Notes: generated by a model from the sequence alone, not told the origin. Shown: positions 29,491 to 38,850, numbered from the stretch's first letter. The stretch: DNA of 64,000 nucleotides from Streptomyces sp. NBC_00224 (GCF_041435195.1 NZ_CP108106.1:6425501-6489500); one strand, 5' to 3'. Program-made: numbers and translations.

Positions 29491-30829
29491 CCGCGGGCGC
29501 CCGCGCTCGGCGCCCCGCCCGGCCGACGAGCCGCTGCCCACCGGTACCCGGCCGACGTCGCGTGCGACGGCGCGAGGAGCGAGAGCTGCCGCGGGGCCCA
29601 CCCCGCAGCCCGACGCCTTCGCGGCATCCGAGGCACCCACGGCCGAACCGACGGGCCCCGACGGCCCTTCGGGACCCTCCGGGCCCGCCTCGCCTCCCAC
29701 GGAGGCGGCGGCCGCCGAGCGCCCACCCGGCCGCCGGGCCCAGCAGGGCCGGGCCGACCGGCGCAGGCTCGCCCGGAAGGTGAAGCGCCGTCGGCGCAGG
29801 TCCGCGGTGAAGGAGATACCCCTGCTCGTCGGGGTGGCGGTGCTCATCGCCCTCGTACTGAAGACGTTCCTCGTCCAGGCCTTCGTGATCCCGTCCGGCT
29901 CGATGCAGCAGACGATCACCATCGGCGACCGGGTGCTCGTCGACAAGCTCACGCCCTGGTTCGGCTCGAAGCCGCAGCGCGGCGACGTGGTGGTCTTCAA
30001 GGACCCCGGCGGCTGGCTCAAGGAGGAGAAGAAGACCACCGGCGGCAGCGACCCGGTGGTCGTCAAGCAGGTCAAGCAGGCCCTCACCTTCATCGGGCTG
30101 CTGCCCTCCGACAACGAGCAGGACCTCATCAAGCGGGTCATCGCGGTCGGCGGCGACACCGTGAAGTGCTGTGACGCGGGCGGCAAGGTCACCGTCAACG
30201 GCGTGCCCCTGGACGAGCCCTATGTGAACCCGGGCAACCCGCCCTCGGAGATCAACTTCGAGGTGAAGGTGCCCGAGGGACGGCTCTTCATGATGGGCGA
30301 CCACCGCTCGAATTCGGCCGATTCCCGCTTCCACCTCGACGAGGCGTACCACGGGACCGTCTCCGAGGGCGGGGTCATCGGGCGGGCCGTCGTCATCGGC
30401 TGGCCCTTCGACCGCTGGAAGTGGCTGGAGGAGCCCGGGACATTCGGCTCGGTGCCGGACGCGCCCGGCAGGTCGGATAACGCGCTCGGTGCGTCGCATA
30501 GGGTGTCTTCCCGGGATCCGGCTGCGGATCCCGACAGATCACATGAAGTAGCAGTAAATAAATCGATATCGGATGACCCGAAATCGAACGAAGCGATCCT
30601 GCCCCCGAGCCCTGCGGAACTCCCGCTCGTTATGGGAGTGGTGGGCCTGCGCCTGGCACGGCGCGGGCGGTGGCACGGAGTGAGGAGTGGATGTGGGGGA
30701 TTTGGCGGTCGGCGCACGATCCGGACACGACGAGCCCGAGGAGCGGCCGGACCGGCACGCCGACTCTCCCGCACAGGCTCAGGCCGACAGCGGCGGTGGC
30801 GGCACCGCCGACGGCGGCTCGGGAGGTGA
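29483..30829 (+). CDS. Type I signal peptidase (second of four), with long C-terminal extension
   Basis: A 448-aa reading. A Pro/Ala/Arg-rich cytoplasmic region (1-109), one membrane helix (about 112-133), catalytic Ser140 in IPSGSMQQT and Lys217 in LIKRVIAVGGD. The catalytic domain ends near residue 320. After it comes a segment with AT-rich codons (30540-30600), a short hydrophobic patch (LPLVMGVVGL) and an Arg-rich tail that overlaps the next gene by 143 bases. The tail looks unlike protein. Either the stop is lost, or a frameshift occurred, or the true family member ends differently. Confidence 0.82.
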   Translation: MGNRGRPRSAPRPADEPLPTGTRPTSRATARGARAAAGPTPQPDAFAASEAPTAEPTGPDGPSGPSGPASPPTEAAAAERPPGRRAQQGRADRRRLARKVKRRRRRSAVKEIPLLVGVAVLIALVLKTFLVQAFVIPSGSMQQTITIGDRVLVDKLTPWFGSKPQRGDVVVFKDPGGWLKEEKKTTGGSDPVVVKQVKQALTFIGLLPSDNEQDLIKRVIAVGGDTVKCCDAGGKVTVNGVPLDEPYVNPGNPPSEINFEVKVPEGRLFMMGDHRSNSADSRFHLDEAYHGTVSEGGVIGRAVVIGWPFDRWKWLEEPGTFGSVPDAPGRSDNALGASHRVSSRDPAADPDRSHEVAVNKSISDDPKSNEAILPPSPAELPLVMGVVGLRLARRGRWHGVRSGCGGFGGRRTIRTRRARGAAGPARRLSRTGSGRQRRWRHRRRRLGR

Positions 30830-31661
30830 CGGCGAGCCGGGCGGCGGCCCGGACCCCACCCCCTCGGACCCCGCCCCCAGAAAGCAGCGCTCCTTCTGGA
30901 AGGAGCTGCCGCTGCTCATCGGCATCGCGCTGATCCTCGCGCTGCTGATCAAGACGTTCCTGGTGCAGGCGTTCTCGATCCCCTCGGACTCGATGCAGAA
31001 CACCCTCCAGCGCGGTGACCGCGTCCTGGTCGACAAGCTGACGCCGTGGTTCGGCTCCACGCCCGAGCGCGGCGAGGTCGTCGTCTTCCACGACCCGGGC
31101 GGCTGGCTGGAGGACCAGAAGCCGGCCGAGCCCAACGTGGTGCAGAAGTTCCTCAGCTTCATCGGCCTGATGCCGTCCGCCGAGGAGAAGGACCTGATCA
31201 AGCGGGTCATCGCGACCGGCGGCGACACCGTGGAGTGCAAGAAGGGCGGCCCGGTCAAGGTCAACGGCCACGCCCTGAACGAGCCGTACATCTTCCCCGG
31301 CGACAGCGCCTGCGACGACATGCCGTTCGGCCCGATCAAGGTCCCCAAGGGCCGGATCTGGGTGATGGGCGACCACCGCCAGAACTCGCTGGACTCCCGC
31401 TACCACCAGGAGCTGCCGGGCGGCGGCACCGTCTCCAACGACGACGTCGTGGGCCGCGCGTTCACCATCGCCTGGCCGCTCAACCGCCTCGACTGGCTCG
31501 GCATCCCGGGCACCTTCGACCAGAAGGGCCTCAACGGCATGGGCTCGGCGGCCCCGGTGGCGGCGGGGCTCGCGGGCGCGGTGCCGATCGTGCTGTGGCG
31601 CCGCCGGCTCACCCGGCCGAGTGACGCGATCGAGGGCACCGACCTCACCCGGGAGGGCTGA
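30687..31661 (+). CDS. Type I signal peptidase (third of four)
   Basis: A 324-aa protein. Gly/Asp/Pro-rich cytoplasmic start (1-68), membrane helix (about 74-95), catalytic Ser102 in IPSDSMQNT and Lys172 in LIKRVIATGGD, box GDHRQNSLDSRYH, then a C-terminal membrane helix (APVAAGLAGAVPIVLW) and a basic end. The two-helix form is typical of most Streptomyces signal peptidases. GTG 30687 follows GGAG. Confidence 0.92.
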   Translation: MDVGDLAVGARSGHDEPEERPDRHADSPAQAQADSGGGGTADGGSGGDGEPGGGPDPTPSDPAPRKQRSFWKELPLLIGIALILALLIKTFLVQAFSIPSDSMQNTLQRGDRVLVDKLTPWFGSTPERGEVVVFHDPGGWLEDQKPAEPNVVQKFLSFIGLMPSAEEKDLIKRVIATGGDTVECKKGGPVKVNGHALNEPYIFPGDSACDDMPFGPIKVPKGRIWVMGDHRQNSLDSRYHQELPGGGTVSNDDVVGRAFTIAWPLNRLDWLGIPGTFDQKGLNGMGSAAPVAAGLAGAVPIVLWRRRLTRPSDAIEGTDLTREG

Positions 31662-31687
31662 CCGCGCGGGATACCGCCGGGTAGGGT
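31658..31687 (+). promoter_or_regulatory. Candidate promoter of the fourth signal peptidase gene
   Basis: CTGACC (31658-31663), 18 bases, TAGGGT (31682-31687), about 65 bases before the ATG at 31754. The -10 is good, the -35 fair. It suggests the fourth gene can be transcribed on its own. Confidence 0.4.
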
Positions 31688-31753
31688 GCCGTCCCAGATC
31701 GTCGATCTCCGGGGCCCGCGCAGGACGCGGATGACCGGGGGAGGAGCACTGGG

Positions 31754-32521
31754 ATGAGCGGAACAGGACGTACGGACGACGGCCGCGGCCGCGGTCTCGG
31801 CAATCTGCTGTCGGGACTGGCCGTGGCCGTCGGCTGTGTGCTCTTCCTCGGCGGGTTCGCCTGGGGCGCCGTCGAGTACAAGCCGTACACGGTGCCGACC
31901 CAGTCCATGAACCCGACGGTCAAGGCAGGCGACCGGGTCCTCGCCCAGCGGATCGACGGCGCTGACGTCAAGCGCGGCGACGTGGTGATCTTCAAGGACA
32001 AGGTCTGGGGCGACGTCCCCATGGTCAAGCGCGTCGTCGGTATCGGCGGCGACACCGTCAAGTGCTGCGACCAGGGCGGCAAGCTGACCGTCAACGGCCA
32101 GGCGATCGACGAACCGTATCTGCACAACACGGCCCCCTCCACGACCAAGTTCAGCGCCACCGTCCCCAAGGACCAGCTCTTCCTCCTCGGCGACGAGCGC
32201 GACGTCTCGCTGGACTCCCGGGTGCACCTGGAGGACGCGGCGAACGGCTCGGTGCCGCGCTCGGCCGTCAGCGCGCGCGTGGACGCCGTGGCGTGGCCGC
32301 TGGACGGCATGCTGAAGCGTCCGACGGGCTTCAAGGCGCTGCCGGGCGGCATCTCGCAGCCCGGCCCGCTCATGCTGGTCGTGGGCGCGGTGGTCGCCGG
32401 AGCCGTCCTGATCGTGGTCGGCGCGGCCTACGGACCGCTGGCGCGAAGCCTTGGCCGGCGCGGGGCCGGGAAGCGGGGCGGCGGCGCGGTGGGGCGGGAG
32501 GTGCCGGTTGCGGGGCAGTGA
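31754..32521 (+). CDS. Type I signal peptidase (fourth of four)
   Basis: A 255-aa protein with N-terminal helix (about 16-38), catalytic Ser51 in VPTQSMNPT, Lys92 in MVKRVVGIGGD, box GDERDVSLDSR (with Glu where the other three have His), and a second helix near the C-terminus (LMLVVGAVVAGAVLIVVGAA). The more divergent active-site surroundings suggest a different substrate range. The following NUDIX gene probably starts 14 bases before its stop. Confidence 0.92.
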   Translation: MSGTGRTDDGRGRGLGNLLSGLAVAVGCVLFLGGFAWGAVEYKPYTVPTQSMNPTVKAGDRVLAQRIDGADVKRGDVVIFKDKVWGDVPMVKRVVGIGGDTVKCCDQGGKLTVNGQAIDEPYLHNTAPSTTKFSATVPKDQLFLLGDERDVSLDSRVHLEDAANGSVPRSAVSARVDAVAWPLDGMLKRPTGFKALPGGISQPGPLMLVVGAVVAGAVLIVVGAAYGPLARSLGRRGAGKRGGGAVGREVPVAGQ

Positions 32522-33155
32522 GGTTGGTGGGTCCGGTGGGGCTAGGGGGCTTCGGCCTGAGGCTGGCGAGGCCGGCGGCGCTGGTGGGACCGGTGAGGCT
32601 CGTGGGCGTCGGCCTGAGGCTGGCAGGACTGGTGAGGCCAGTGGGCCTGGCGGGCTGTATGGCGGCGAGGCGCCGGGGTTTCGCAAGGTCGCCCGGGTCG
32701 TGCTGCTCGATCCGCAGGACCGCATTCTGCTGATGCACGGATACGAACCGGACAATCCCGACGACACCTGGTGGTTCACCCCCGGCGGCGGCCTGGAGGG
32801 CGACGAGACCCGGGCCCAGGCGGCGCTGCGCGAGCTGGCCGAGGAGACGGGGATCACGGACGTGCAGCTGGGGCCGGTGCTGTGGCGCCGGATGTGCTCG
32901 TTCCCCTTCGACGGGCGCCGCTGGGACCAGGACGAGTGGTACTTCCTGGCCCGTACCGCTCAGACCGAGGCCGCGCCGACCGACCTCACCGAGCTGGAAC
33001 GACGCAGTACCGCGGGGCTGAGGTGGTGGACCTCCGCCGAACTGTCGGCGGCCCGTGAGACGGTGTACCCGACCAGACTCGCCGAGCTGCTGCGCACGCT
33101 GCTCGACGAAGGTCCTCCGGGTGCGCCGGTGGTCCTGGCTCCGGAAATCGTCTAG
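32508..33155 (+). CDS. NUDIX hydrolase
   Basis: A NUDIX box, GGGLEGDETRAQAALRELAEETGI, is complete (Gx5Ex7REUxEExGU). Substrates of this family are nucleoside diphosphates linked to another group; the exact one is unknown. The start is uncertain: TTG 32508 has GGGAGG six bases upstream and gives 215 aa. The first about 65 residues are a low-complexity Gly/Glu/Arg repeat, with the unit RPEAG occurring twice, and may be partly untranslated. The recognisable domain begins at FRKVARVVLL. Confidence 0.82.
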   Translation: MRGSEVGGSGGARGLRPEAGEAGGAGGTGEARGRRPEAGRTGEASGPGGLYGGEAPGFRKVARVVLLDPQDRILLMHGYEPDNPDDTWWFTPGGGLEGDETRAQAALRELAEETGITDVQLGPVLWRRMCSFPFDGRRWDQDEWYFLARTAQTEAAPTDLTELERRSTAGLRWWTSAELSAARETVYPTRLAELLRTLLDEGPPGAPVVLAPEIV

Positions 33156-33210
33156 GGGTCCGGGGGGCTGACGCACAATAGGGGGACGCACGGCTGAAGG
33201 GGAACATGCC

Positions 33211-33519
33211 ATGAGCGCCGAGGACCTCGAAAAGTACGAGACCGAGATGGAGCTGAAGCTCTACCGGGAGTACCGCGACGTCGTCGGTCTGTTCAAATAC
33301 GTGATCGAGACCGAGCGGCGTTTCTACCTCACCAACGACTACGAGATGCAGGTGCACTCGGTCCAGGGCGAGGTGTTCTTCGAGGTGTCGATGGCGGATG
33401 CCTGGGTCTGGGACATGTACAGGCCGGCCCGCTTCGTCAAGCAGGTCCGCGTCCTCACATTCAAGGACGTGAACATCGAGGAGCTCAACAAGAGCGACCT
33501 GGAGCTTCCGGGGGGCTGA
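33211..33519 (+). CDS. DUF2469 family protein
   Basis: A 102-aa acidic protein, MSAEDLEKYETEMELKLYREYRDVVGLFKYVIETERRFYLTNDYE. I recognise it as the highly conserved actinobacterial DUF2469 protein found near signal peptidase and yraN genes in mycobacteria as well. It has no known function. The ATG has GGGG upstream; the gene stands alone with 168 bases before yraN. Confidence 0.9.
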   Translation: MSAEDLEKYETEMELKLYREYRDVVGLFKYVIETERRFYLTNDYEMQVHSVQGEVFFEVSMADAWVWDMYRPARFVKQVRVLTFKDVNIEELNKSDLELPGG

Positions 33520-33604
33520 TCCTCCGCGTCCACGGCGCTCGCGGCGTTTCGGGGAGTTCGGGGCGTCAACCGATTTCGCCGCGTCCACCGTGCGGATGGC
33601 CGGG

Positions 33605-33631
33605 TTATCCACAATGGCCCGACTGTCCACC
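33605..33631 (+). promoter_or_regulatory. Pair of DnaA-box-like sites upstream of yraN
   Basis: TTATCCACA (33605-33613) is the classical DnaA box. CTGTCCACC (33623-33631) differs at one base from the Streptomyces consensus (T/C)TGTCCACA. Same orientation, 18 bases apart. Confidence 0.5.
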
Positions 33632-33687
33632 AAGATCCACTCGATGGCGGCGGGTGCGTGACAGTCGGTGCCGGAGGTGGTGCCGAA

Positions 33688-34050
33688 ATGAACGCACGAG
33701 GAGCACTCGGGCAGTACGGCGAAGACGTGGCGGCCAGACTGCTGGCCGACGCCGGAATGACAGTGGTCGCCCGCAACTGGCGCAACGGCAGGACCGGAGA
33801 GATCGACATCGTCGCCCGTGACGGCGACGTGCTGGTGGTCTGCGAAGTCAAGACACGCAGAGCGGGCCCGTTCGAACACCCCATGGCGGCCGTCACCCCC
33901 GCCAAGGCCGAGCGGCTCAGACACCTCGCCGAGCGATGGCTGGCCGACCACGGAGGACCGCCGCGCGGCGGCGTCCGCATCGACCTCGTCGGCGTCGTCC
34001 TGCCCCAGCGCGGCGCCCCCCGCGCCGAACACGTGCGGGGGGTGGCGTAG
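33688..34050 (+). CDS. YraN/UPF0102 family endonuclease-like protein
   Basis: A 120-aa protein with a PD-(D/E)xK nuclease-like core: [47 protein letters not shown]. The biochemical role is not established; it commonly sits beside comM and dprA, as here. ATG 33688 follows CGGAGGTGG; a GTG at 33658 is also in frame. It is immediately followed by the ComM-like gene. Confidence 0.92.
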   Translation: MNARGALGQYGEDVAARLLADAGMTVVARNWRNGRTGEIDIVARDGDVLVVCEVKTRRAGPFEHPMAAVTPAKAERLRHLAERWLADHGGPPRGGVRIDLVGVVLPQRGAPRAEHVRGVA

Positions 34051-35667
34051 ATGGGATTCGCCCGCACCTGCTCCGTGGCGCTCGTCGGCGTCGAGGGCGT
34101 CGTCGTGGAAGTCCAGGCCGACCTGGAACCGGGCGTCGCCGCCTTTACCCTCGTCGGCCTGCCCGACAAGAGCCTCAGCGAAAGCCGCGACCGCGTCAGA
34201 GCCGCCGTCGTCAACTCCGGCGGCGACTGGCCCCAGAAGAAACTCACCGTCGGCCTCAGCCCCGCCTCCGTCCCCAAGAGCGGCAGCGGCTTCGACCTCG
34301 CCGTGGCCTGCGCCGTCCTCGGCGCCGCCGAGCGCATCGACCCCAGAGAGCTCGCCGACCTGGTGATGATCGGCGAACTCGGCCTCGACGGCCGAGTGCG
34401 CCCCGTCCGCGGCATCCTGCCCGCCGTCCTCGCCGCCGCAGAGGCCGGATACGAACAGGTCGTCGTCCCCGAACAGACCGCGGCCGAAGCGTCCCTGGTC
34501 CCCGGCATCTCCGTCCTCGGCGTGCGGAGCCTGCGCCAGCTCATCGCCGTCCTCACCGACGAACCCGTGCCCGAGGAGGAACCCGACCAGCAGGGCAGAC
34601 CCGACGCCATGCTCGCCGGACTGGTCGTCCCCGGCGCCGGAGTCGGCACCGGCCTCTCCATCGACGCCGACACCAGCCCGCCCGACCTCGCCGACGTCGC
34701 CGGCCAGCGCACCGCCCGCACCGCCCTGGAAGTCGCCGCGGCCGGCGGCCACCACCTGATGCTGTACGGACCGCCCGGCGCAGGCAAAACCATGCTGGCC
34801 GAACGGCTCCCCGGCATCCTGCCGCCACTCACCCGCCGGGAATCCCTCGAAGTCACCGCGATCCACTCGGTCGCCGGAATCCTGCCCCCGGGCAAACCCC
34901 TCGTCCACAAAGCCCCCTACTGCGCACCCCACCACTCGGCGACCATGCAGTCCCTCGTCGGCGGAGGCAACGGCCTGCCACGGCCCGGAGCCGTCTCGCT
35001 CGCCCATCGAGGCGTCCTGTTCCTCGACGAAGCCCCCGAGTTCACCGGCAAGGCCCTCGACTCCCTGCGCCAGCCCCTGGAGGCCGGACACGTCGTCGTC
35101 GCCCGCAGCGCTGGCGTCGTCCGTCTTCCCGCCCGGTTCCTCATGGTCCTCGCCGCCAACCCCTGCCCCTGCGGCCGCCACACGCTGCACGGCGCGGGCT
35201 GCGAATGCCCCCCGTCCGTCATCCGCCGCTACCAGGCCCGGCTCTCCGGACCGCTCCTCGACCGCGTCGACCTGCGCGTGGAGGCCGAGCCTGTCCGGCG
35301 CGAGGACCTGCTCGCCCAAGGCGGACGCGGCGAAACCACGGCGCTGGTCGCCGAACGCGTCCTGGCCGCCAGGGAACGGGCCGCCGCCCGCCTCCAGGGC
35401 ACGCCCTGGACCACCAACAGCGAAGTCCCCGGACACGAGCTGCGCACCCGCTGGGTCACAGCCCCCGGAGCCCTCGCCGCGGCCGAACGGGACATGGAAC
35501 GCGGCCTGCTGACCGCCAGAGGCCTCGACCGCGTCCTACGCGTCGCCTGGACCCTCGCCGACCTCTGCGGCGACGACCGCCCGGACGAGACCCACATCGG
35601 CCTCGCGCTGGAACTGAGAACGGGCATCTCCAGGGGTGCGCCGCTGCTGGTGGGGGGTGCGGGGTGA
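34051..35667 (+). CDS. YifB/ComM-family Mg-chelatase-like AAA+ ATPase
   Basis: A 538-aa AAA+ protein. N-terminal Lon-protease-like fold (GVEGVVVEVQADLEPGVAAFTLVGLPD), Walker A GPPGAGKT (about 240-247), Walker B VLFLDEAPEF, and a C-terminal helical domain. A Cys-rich CPCGRHTLHGAGCECPP segment is typical. In competent bacteria ComM is a helicase promoting branch migration during transformation; in Streptomyces the role is unproven. Starts right after the yraN stop and overlaps dprA by four bases. Confidence 0.92.
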   Translation: MGFARTCSVALVGVEGVVVEVQADLEPGVAAFTLVGLPDKSLSESRDRVRAAVVNSGGDWPQKKLTVGLSPASVPKSGSGFDLAVACAVLGAAERIDPRELADLVMIGELGLDGRVRPVRGILPAVLAAAEAGYEQVVVPEQTAAEASLVPGISVLGVRSLRQLIAVLTDEPVPEEEPDQQGRPDAMLAGLVVPGAGVGTGLSIDADTSPPDLADVAGQRTARTALEVAAAGGHHLMLYGPPGAGKTMLAERLPGILPPLTRRESLEVTAIHSVAGILPPGKPLVHKAPYCAPHHSATMQSLVGGGNGLPRPGAVSLAHRGVLFLDEAPEFTGKALDSLRQPLEAGHVVVARSAGVVRLPARFLMVLAANPCPCGRHTLHGAGCECPPSVIRRYQARLSGPLLDRVDLRVEAEPVRREDLLAQGGRGETTALVAERVLAARERAAARLQGTPWTTNSEVPGHELRTRWVTAPGALAAAERDMERGLLTARGLDRVLRVAWTLADLCGDDRPDETHIGLALELRTGISRGAPLLVGGAG

Positions 35668-37046
35668 CGGGGGCCGGGCCTGGGGGTGGGCTTGGCCCCG
35701 GGCCGGGGTCTCTTCCCGTCCCCGGGACCGGCCCTGGCCCCGGTTCCAGACCCGCCCCCGACCCCCTTCCCGGCCGAGCGGGGGAACTGCCCACCGGGGC
35801 GGCCGCTGGGCCGGACGGGGAGGGCCTGGTCGGTGGCGGAGTCGGCGACGATGTCGGCGCGGGCGAGGGCGGCCAGGCCCGGGGCTGCCCGGGCGACGAC
35901 CGTGAGCGGCTGGCGCGGGCCGCGCTGACCAGGGTCATCGAGCCCGGGGACGAGCGGGGCGGCCGATGGCTGCGTACGTACGGGGCGGTGGAACTGATGC
36001 GGCGCCTCACCTCGCCCGAGGACGCCGACGACCCGCTCACCGGAGTGAGCGCCGCACGGCTCGCCGGGTACCGCAGACGCGCGGCGGGCATCGACCCCGA
36101 GCGGGACCTGGCCACGCTGGCCGCGCTCGGCGGGCGGTTCATCTGCCCCGAAGACCACGAGTGGCCGGGACAGCTCGACGACCTGGGCGACACCCGCCCG
36201 GTCGGGCTCTGGCTGCGGGGCCCGGCCGACCTGCGGTTATGGGCACTGAGATCCGTCGCCGTGGTCGGCGCCCGAGCCTGTACGCCCTACGGCGCCCACA
36301 TGGGCGCCACCCTCGGCGCAGGGCTCGCCGAAAAGGGCTGGGTGGTCGTCTCCGGCGCCGCCGCGGGCGTGGACGGCGCCGCCCATCGCGGCGCCCTCGC
36401 GGCAGGCGGCGCCACCATCGCCGTCCTCGCCAGCGGGGTCGATGTCGTCTACCCGCGCGCCCACGCCGAGTTGATCAGCCGTATCGCCGAACAAGGCGTA
36501 CTCGTCGCGGAGTTGCCGCCGGGTGACCATCCAACCCCCAGCCGGTTCGTCCAGCGCAACCGCGTGATCGCGGCCCTCACCAGAGGCACCGTCGTGGTCG
36601 AGGCCGAGTACCGCAGCGGCTCCCTCGTCACCGCGCGCAACGCCCAACGGCTCGGCCGCCACACCATAGGCGTACCAGGCCCAGCCACCAGCGGACTCTC
36701 CGCCGGAGTCCACGAACTGCTGCGCGGCGACGCCGCCCTGGTCACCGACGCCGCCGAAGTCGTCGAACTCGTGGGGGAGATGGGCGAACTCGCCCCGGCC
36801 CGCCGGGGCCCCGTCCTGCCCAGGGACCTCCTGGCCCCCGCCACCGCACGCGTACTCGACGCCCTGCCCGGCCATGGCGAAGCCCCCGTACGGGACATCG
36901 CCCGCGAGGCCGCGACCACGCCCGAGGAAGCCCTCGGCAGGCTGTACGAACTGCACTCCCTGGGGTTCGTCGAACGGGAAGGGGACGGCTGGCGGTTGAC
37001 GTCAAGCCCCGTCCGTACGCCCGGCACGCGGCGAGGCGGTGCTTGA
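35664..37046 (+). CDS. dprA: DNA-protecting protein DprA, with a TTA codon
   Basis: A 460-aa protein. A Gly/Pro-rich stretch (about 1-70) precedes a helical domain and the Rossmann DprA core: [84 protein letters not shown] winged-helix end ([31 protein letters not shown]) follows. DprA loads RecA on single-stranded DNA. Leu in DLRLWALRS is encoded by TTA (36237-36239). GTG 35664 overlaps the comM-like stop (GTGA). Confidence 0.92.
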   Translation: MTGAGPGGGLGPGPGSLPVPGTGPGPGSRPAPDPLPGRAGELPTGAAAGPDGEGLVGGGVGDDVGAGEGGQARGCPGDDRERLARAALTRVIEPGDERGGRWLRTYGAVELMRRLTSPEDADDPLTGVSAARLAGYRRRAAGIDPERDLATLAALGGRFICPEDHEWPGQLDDLGDTRPVGLWLRGPADLRLWALRSVAVVGARACTPYGAHMGATLGAGLAEKGWVVVSGAAAGVDGAAHRGALAAGGATIAVLASGVDVVYPRAHAELISRIAEQGVLVAELPPGDHPTPSRFVQRNRVIAALTRGTVVVEAEYRSGSLVTARNAQRLGRHTIGVPGPATSGLSAGVHELLRGDAALVTDAAEVVELVGEMGELAPARRGPVLPRDLLAPATARVLDALPGHGEAPVRDIAREAATTPEEALGRLYELHSLGFVEREGDGWRLTSSPVRTPGTRRGGA

Positions 37047-37287
37047 CCTGGAGCATTCGGGTGAAAAGGTAAGGCCGATGACCACCGAGGGCCGCACGCC
37101 AGCGCTTTCGGGGCCGACGCACCCCGCGACGGCCCCCACCCCCGCGCGTGACCGGCCGCCCGCACCGGGCAAGCCCGATCCCCCGACGTTTGCGCACCGC
37201 AACAGCCCGGTCACGCTACGCTCACGAGAACCCCGCAGCAGAGACAGCTCCCCGCTCACGTCACAGCAGAACGGCTCAAGGCAACGA

Positions 37288-38130
37288 ATGCCCCAGCACA
37301 CCTCCGGGTCTGATCGCACGGCAGCTCCCCCCGCTGCCCGCGCCGGCGGCACCGTGCGACCACCGGCGCCCTCGTCCGTCGACGAACTGTGGCGCTCGTA
37401 CAAGAACAGCGGCGACGAGCGCCTGCGCGAACAGCTGATCCTGCACTACTCGCCGCTGGTCAAATACGTCGCGGGCCGGGTGAGCGTCGGGCTGCCGCCC
37501 AACGTCGAACAGGCCGACTTCGTCTCCTCCGGAGTCTTCGGACTCATCGACGCCATCGAGAAGTTCGACATCGAGCGGGCCATCAAGTTCGAGACGTACG
37601 CCATCACGCGCATCCGGGGCGCGATGATCGACGAACTCCGCGCACTCGACTGGATCCCGCGCTCCGTACGGCAGAAGGCCCGCGCCGTCGAGCGCGCCTA
37701 CGCGACCCTCGAAGCACAGTTGCGCCGTACGCCATCGGAGAACGAAGTCGCGGCCGAGATGGGCATCGCGGTCGAGGAACTGCACGCCGTATTCAGCCAG
37801 TTGTCGCTCGCCAACGTGGTCGCGCTCGAAGAGCTGCTGCACGTCGGCGGCGAGGGCGGCGACCGGCTCAGCCTCATGGACACCCTGGAGGACACCGCCG
37901 CCGACGACCCCGTCGAGGTCGCCGAGGGCCGCGAGCTGCGCAGACTGCTCGCCCGCGCCATCAACACGCTGCCGGAGCGCGAGAAGACGGTCGTCACCCT
38001 CTACTACTACGAAGGCCTCACCCTCGCCGAGATCGGCAACGTCCTCGGCGTCACCGAGAGCCGCGTCAGCCAGATCCACACGAAGTCCGTCCTCCAGCTG
38101 CGGGCCAAACTCGCCGACGTGGGCCGCTGA
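37288..38130 (+). CDS. whiG: Sporulation sigma factor WhiG
   Basis: A 280-aa sigma factor of the FliA/WhiG class, required for the start of sporulation in aerial hyphae. [10 protein letters not shown] is the known WhiG N-terminus and the length equals that of S. coelicolor WhiG. Region 2 is [40 protein letters not shown]; region 4 is [25 protein letters not shown]. The frame is open upstream to 37039, but the ATG 37288 is the family start. It follows dprA by 241 bases, where I see no certain promoter. Confidence 0.96.
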   Translation: MPQHTSGSDRTAAPPAARAGGTVRPPAPSSVDELWRSYKNSGDERLREQLILHYSPLVKYVAGRVSVGLPPNVEQADFVSSGVFGLIDAIEKFDIERAIKFETYAITRIRGAMIDELRALDWIPRSVRQKARAVERAYATLEAQLRRTPSENEVAAEMGIAVEELHAVFSQLSLANVVALEELLHVGGEGGDRLSLMDTLEDTAADDPVEVAEGRELRRLLARAINTLPEREKTVVTLYYYEGLTLAEIGNVLGVTESRVSQIHTKSVLQLRAKLADVGR

Positions 38131-38188
38131 GCACAACCCCGGTAAAGCGTCCCTCCGCGGATCCCCGCCCCAGCCTTACAGTGGAGCG

Positions 38189-38770
38189 GTGCCAAGGATT
38201 CGAGCGGCCTCAGTGGCCGAGCACCGCGCCATGCAGCGCGCCGCCCTGCTGGACGCCGCACGCTCTCTGCTGTCCCAAGGCGGCACCGACGCCCTGACCT
38301 TCCCCGCCCTGGCCGAGCGCACCGGGCTCGCCCGGTCCTCCGTGTACGAGTACTTCCGCTCCCGGGCCGCCGTCGTCGAAGAGCTCTGCTCCGTCGACTT
38401 CCCGCAGTGGGCGGCCGACATCGAAGCCGCCATGCAGCAGGCCGCTGGCCCAGAGGAGAAGGTCGAGGCGTACGTACGCCGCCAACTGGAGCTCGTCGGC
38501 GACCAGCGCCACCGCGCCGTCGTCGCCATCTCCGCCAGCGAGCTCGACGCGGGCGCCCGCGAGAAGATCCGCGCCGCCCACGGCGGCCTCATCGCCATGA
38601 TCGTGGAAGCCCTCGGCGACCTGGGCCACACCCAACCCCGCCTCGCCGCGATGCTCCTCCAGGGCGTGGTCGACGCCGCAGTCCGCCGCATCGAACTCGG
38701 CGCGGCGGAAGACCCGGCGGCGATCACGGAAGCGGCGGTAGGAATGGCCTTGCGAGGCGTGGTCGGCTGA
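38189..38770 (+). CDS. TetR/AcrR family transcriptional regulator
   Basis: A 193-aa regulator. The N-terminal helix-turn-helix reads LLDAARSLLSQGGTDALTFPALAERTGLARSSVYEYFRSRAAVV (about 19-62). The C-terminal ligand domain is helical and uninformative. It is the usual neighbour downstream of whiG. GTG 38189 is used; ATG 38231 is an alternative. Target and ligand unknown. Confidence 0.88.
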   Translation: MPRIRAASVAEHRAMQRAALLDAARSLLSQGGTDALTFPALAERTGLARSSVYEYFRSRAAVVEELCSVDFPQWAADIEAAMQQAAGPEEKVEAYVRRQLELVGDQRHRAVVAISASELDAGAREKIRAAHGGLIAMIVEALGDLGHTQPRLAAMLLQGVVDAAVRRIELGAAEDPAAITEAAVGMALRGVVG

Positions 38771-38850
38771 CCCCGGGGGGCCTCCCCTCCCCTCCCCCCC
38801 CCGCCCCCCACCCCCCCCTCCCCTCGTCCTAACCCCCCACCCCAACCCCC
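38771..38850. repeat. C-rich low-complexity tract (G-runs on minus strand)
   Basis: About 80 bases of almost pure C with T/A breaks lie between the convergent tetR and M23 genes, running into the 3' end of the latter. The minus strand has many runs of four to nine G, so G-quadruplex formation is likely. Confidence 0.6.

Noticed and set aside
33936..37046. Open frame of 1036 codons across yraN, the comM-like gene and dprA
   Set aside because: Only the part from 35664 is protein-like (DprA); the rest is an Arg/Pro-rich out-of-frame reading of the comM-like gene.
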